Below, piece by piece: positions 63,462 to 64,000 of a stretch of 64,000 nucleotides of DNA; the stretch's first letter is position 1; the number at the start of each line of letters is the position of its first letter. Location: contig NZ_LQWV01000004.1 of assembly GCF_001553855.1 (NCBI RefSeq), positions 16,203 to 80,202 of the forward strand, given 5' to 3'. Source of the stretch: Streptococcus gordonii (GTDB lineage: Bacteria > Bacillota > Bacilli > Lactobacillales > Streptococcaceae). Under the pieces are notes generated by a model, which worked only from the letters and a program-made list of their open reading frames with translations, had not been told where the DNA came from and made no database searches. A program made the translations under genes and the position numbers.

Positions 63462-63490
63462 AAAAGAGCTCACGCTCTTTTTGTTTTCCA
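63462..63490 (+). terminator. Terminator of the DUF402 gene
   Basis: An 8-bp stem (63462-63469 with 63474-63481) and a four-base loop is followed by TTGTTTT. Confidence 0.8.
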
Positions 63491-63569
63491 AAAATGAAAA
63501 GCAATTTCTTGCAATCTAAGCAATTTTTCAGTATCATAAAGAAAACAATTTACGAAAGGAGCAGTTAAT

Positions 63570-63887
63570 ATGGCATTTACCAACACTAAAGGACGATATG
63601 CTAGTTTTGGAATAGTTACTAGTTTACCAGATGAAGTCATTGATACATTTTGGTACATTATTGATAACTTCCTCAAAGATACATTTCCACTAGAAAATCT
63701 CATCCAATTCGAACTTCTTAATAATAATGGAAAACTAACTTATCGATTTTCTGAAGCTCATCTTGATACACTGATCTCCTTCGATTTCACATATAAATTC
63801 AATCCATTCTATCCTCGAACTATCTACATTACAGATAATAATGGAAAAGAAACGATTATGTTAGCAGATGAATACTCAATCATGTAA
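63570..63887 (+). CDS. DUF960 family protein
   Basis: The 105-residue protein starting MAFTNTKGRYASFGIVTSLP matches DUF960, a small family of Gram-positive cocci with no known function. It has no membrane helix or signal. The ribosome site GAAAGGAG is strong, and a long terminator follows. It is probably a single-gene unit. Confidence 0.78.
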   Translation: MAFTNTKGRYASFGIVTSLPDEVIDTFWYIIDNFLKDTFPLENLIQFELLNNNGKLTYRFSEAHLDTLISFDFTYKFNPFYPRTIYITDNNGKETIMLADEYSIM

Positions 63888-63904
63888 TAAACAAATCTAT
63901 TATG

Positions 63905-63942
63905 AAAAAAGTCAATTGAAGAAACTTCAATTGACTTTTTTT
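63905..63942 (+). terminator. Terminator of the DUF960 gene
   Basis: A perfect 17-bp stem (63905-63921 with 63925-63941) and a three-base loop, T-rich at its 3' base. It is nearly symmetric, so it can also stop leftward transcription. Confidence 0.88.
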
Positions 63943-64000
63943 AAAAATAAAAAACTAAACCATAAGTTTAGCCCAAATTAAATACAATCGGGAAGACAGG

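Overview
The window is chromosomal DNA of a low-GC Gram-positive coccus, most likely a Streptococcus of the mitis/sanguinis kind. The reasons are: the division order murD-murG-divIB-ftsA-ftsZ-ylm genes-divIVA-ileS; a CtsR-controlled clpE; a streptococcal glpK-glpO-glpF locus behind an Mga-like regulator; a late competence prepilin peptidase (cclA) with a SigX-type box; dpr with a PerR-type box; sepM; and several small families typical of streptococci (DUF1827, DUF1912, DUF3165, DUF960). No rRNA, tRNA, CRISPR array, transposase or integrase is visible.

Region 1 (1-6.1 kb): stress and small regulators: clpE, a GyrI-like/WYL-regulator pair, a Nudix hydrolase, DUF1827, an ElaA-like acetyltransferase and a MarR regulator flanked by two copies of one operator. 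Region 2 (6.1-22.1 kb, mostly minus strand): ileS with an Ile T-box, then the cell-division and wall cluster, DUF3165, typA and the divergent rsuA. Region 3 (22.1-32.4 kb): a rhodanese-fold protein, yqgQ, dpr, cclA, and the complete trp operon. A second trpB lies upstream of trpE. The trp genes are read from two separate Trp-type T-boxes. Region 4 (32.4-37.4 kb): vanZ-like, rlmN, yutD, sepM, coaD, rsmD and a YcxB-like membrane protein.

Region 5 (37.4-40.3 kb) is a four-gene DNA-damage operon: a self-cleaving S24 repressor, a UmuC-like Y-family polymerase, a YolD-like protein and a small DUF5960-like protein. Region 6 (40.3-51.8 kb) is the most unusual part. A valine T-box leads into an acetyltransferase, an AT-rich membrane protein, valS, and then directly (15 bp) a defence-like chain: a 744-residue DUF262 protein, a DUF3696 ATPase, an unrecognised partner, a cytosine-5 DNA methyltransferase and a probable restriction endonuclease. 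The DUF262/DUF3696/unknown trio resembles what I recall of the Menshen anti-phage system. It is much more AT-rich than its neighbours.

Region 7 (51.8-64 kb): DUF1912, a hemerythrin/PAS DUF438 protein with its DUF1858 partner, the glycerol locus, a 23S rRNA uracil methyltransferase, an APH-family kinase whose mRNA looks leaderless, recX, a DUF402 phosphatase and DUF960. Most control is visible as T-boxes (Ile, Trp twice, Val), repressor boxes (CtsR, PerR, MarR-like, LexA-like), a catabolite element at glpK and strong intrinsic terminators.
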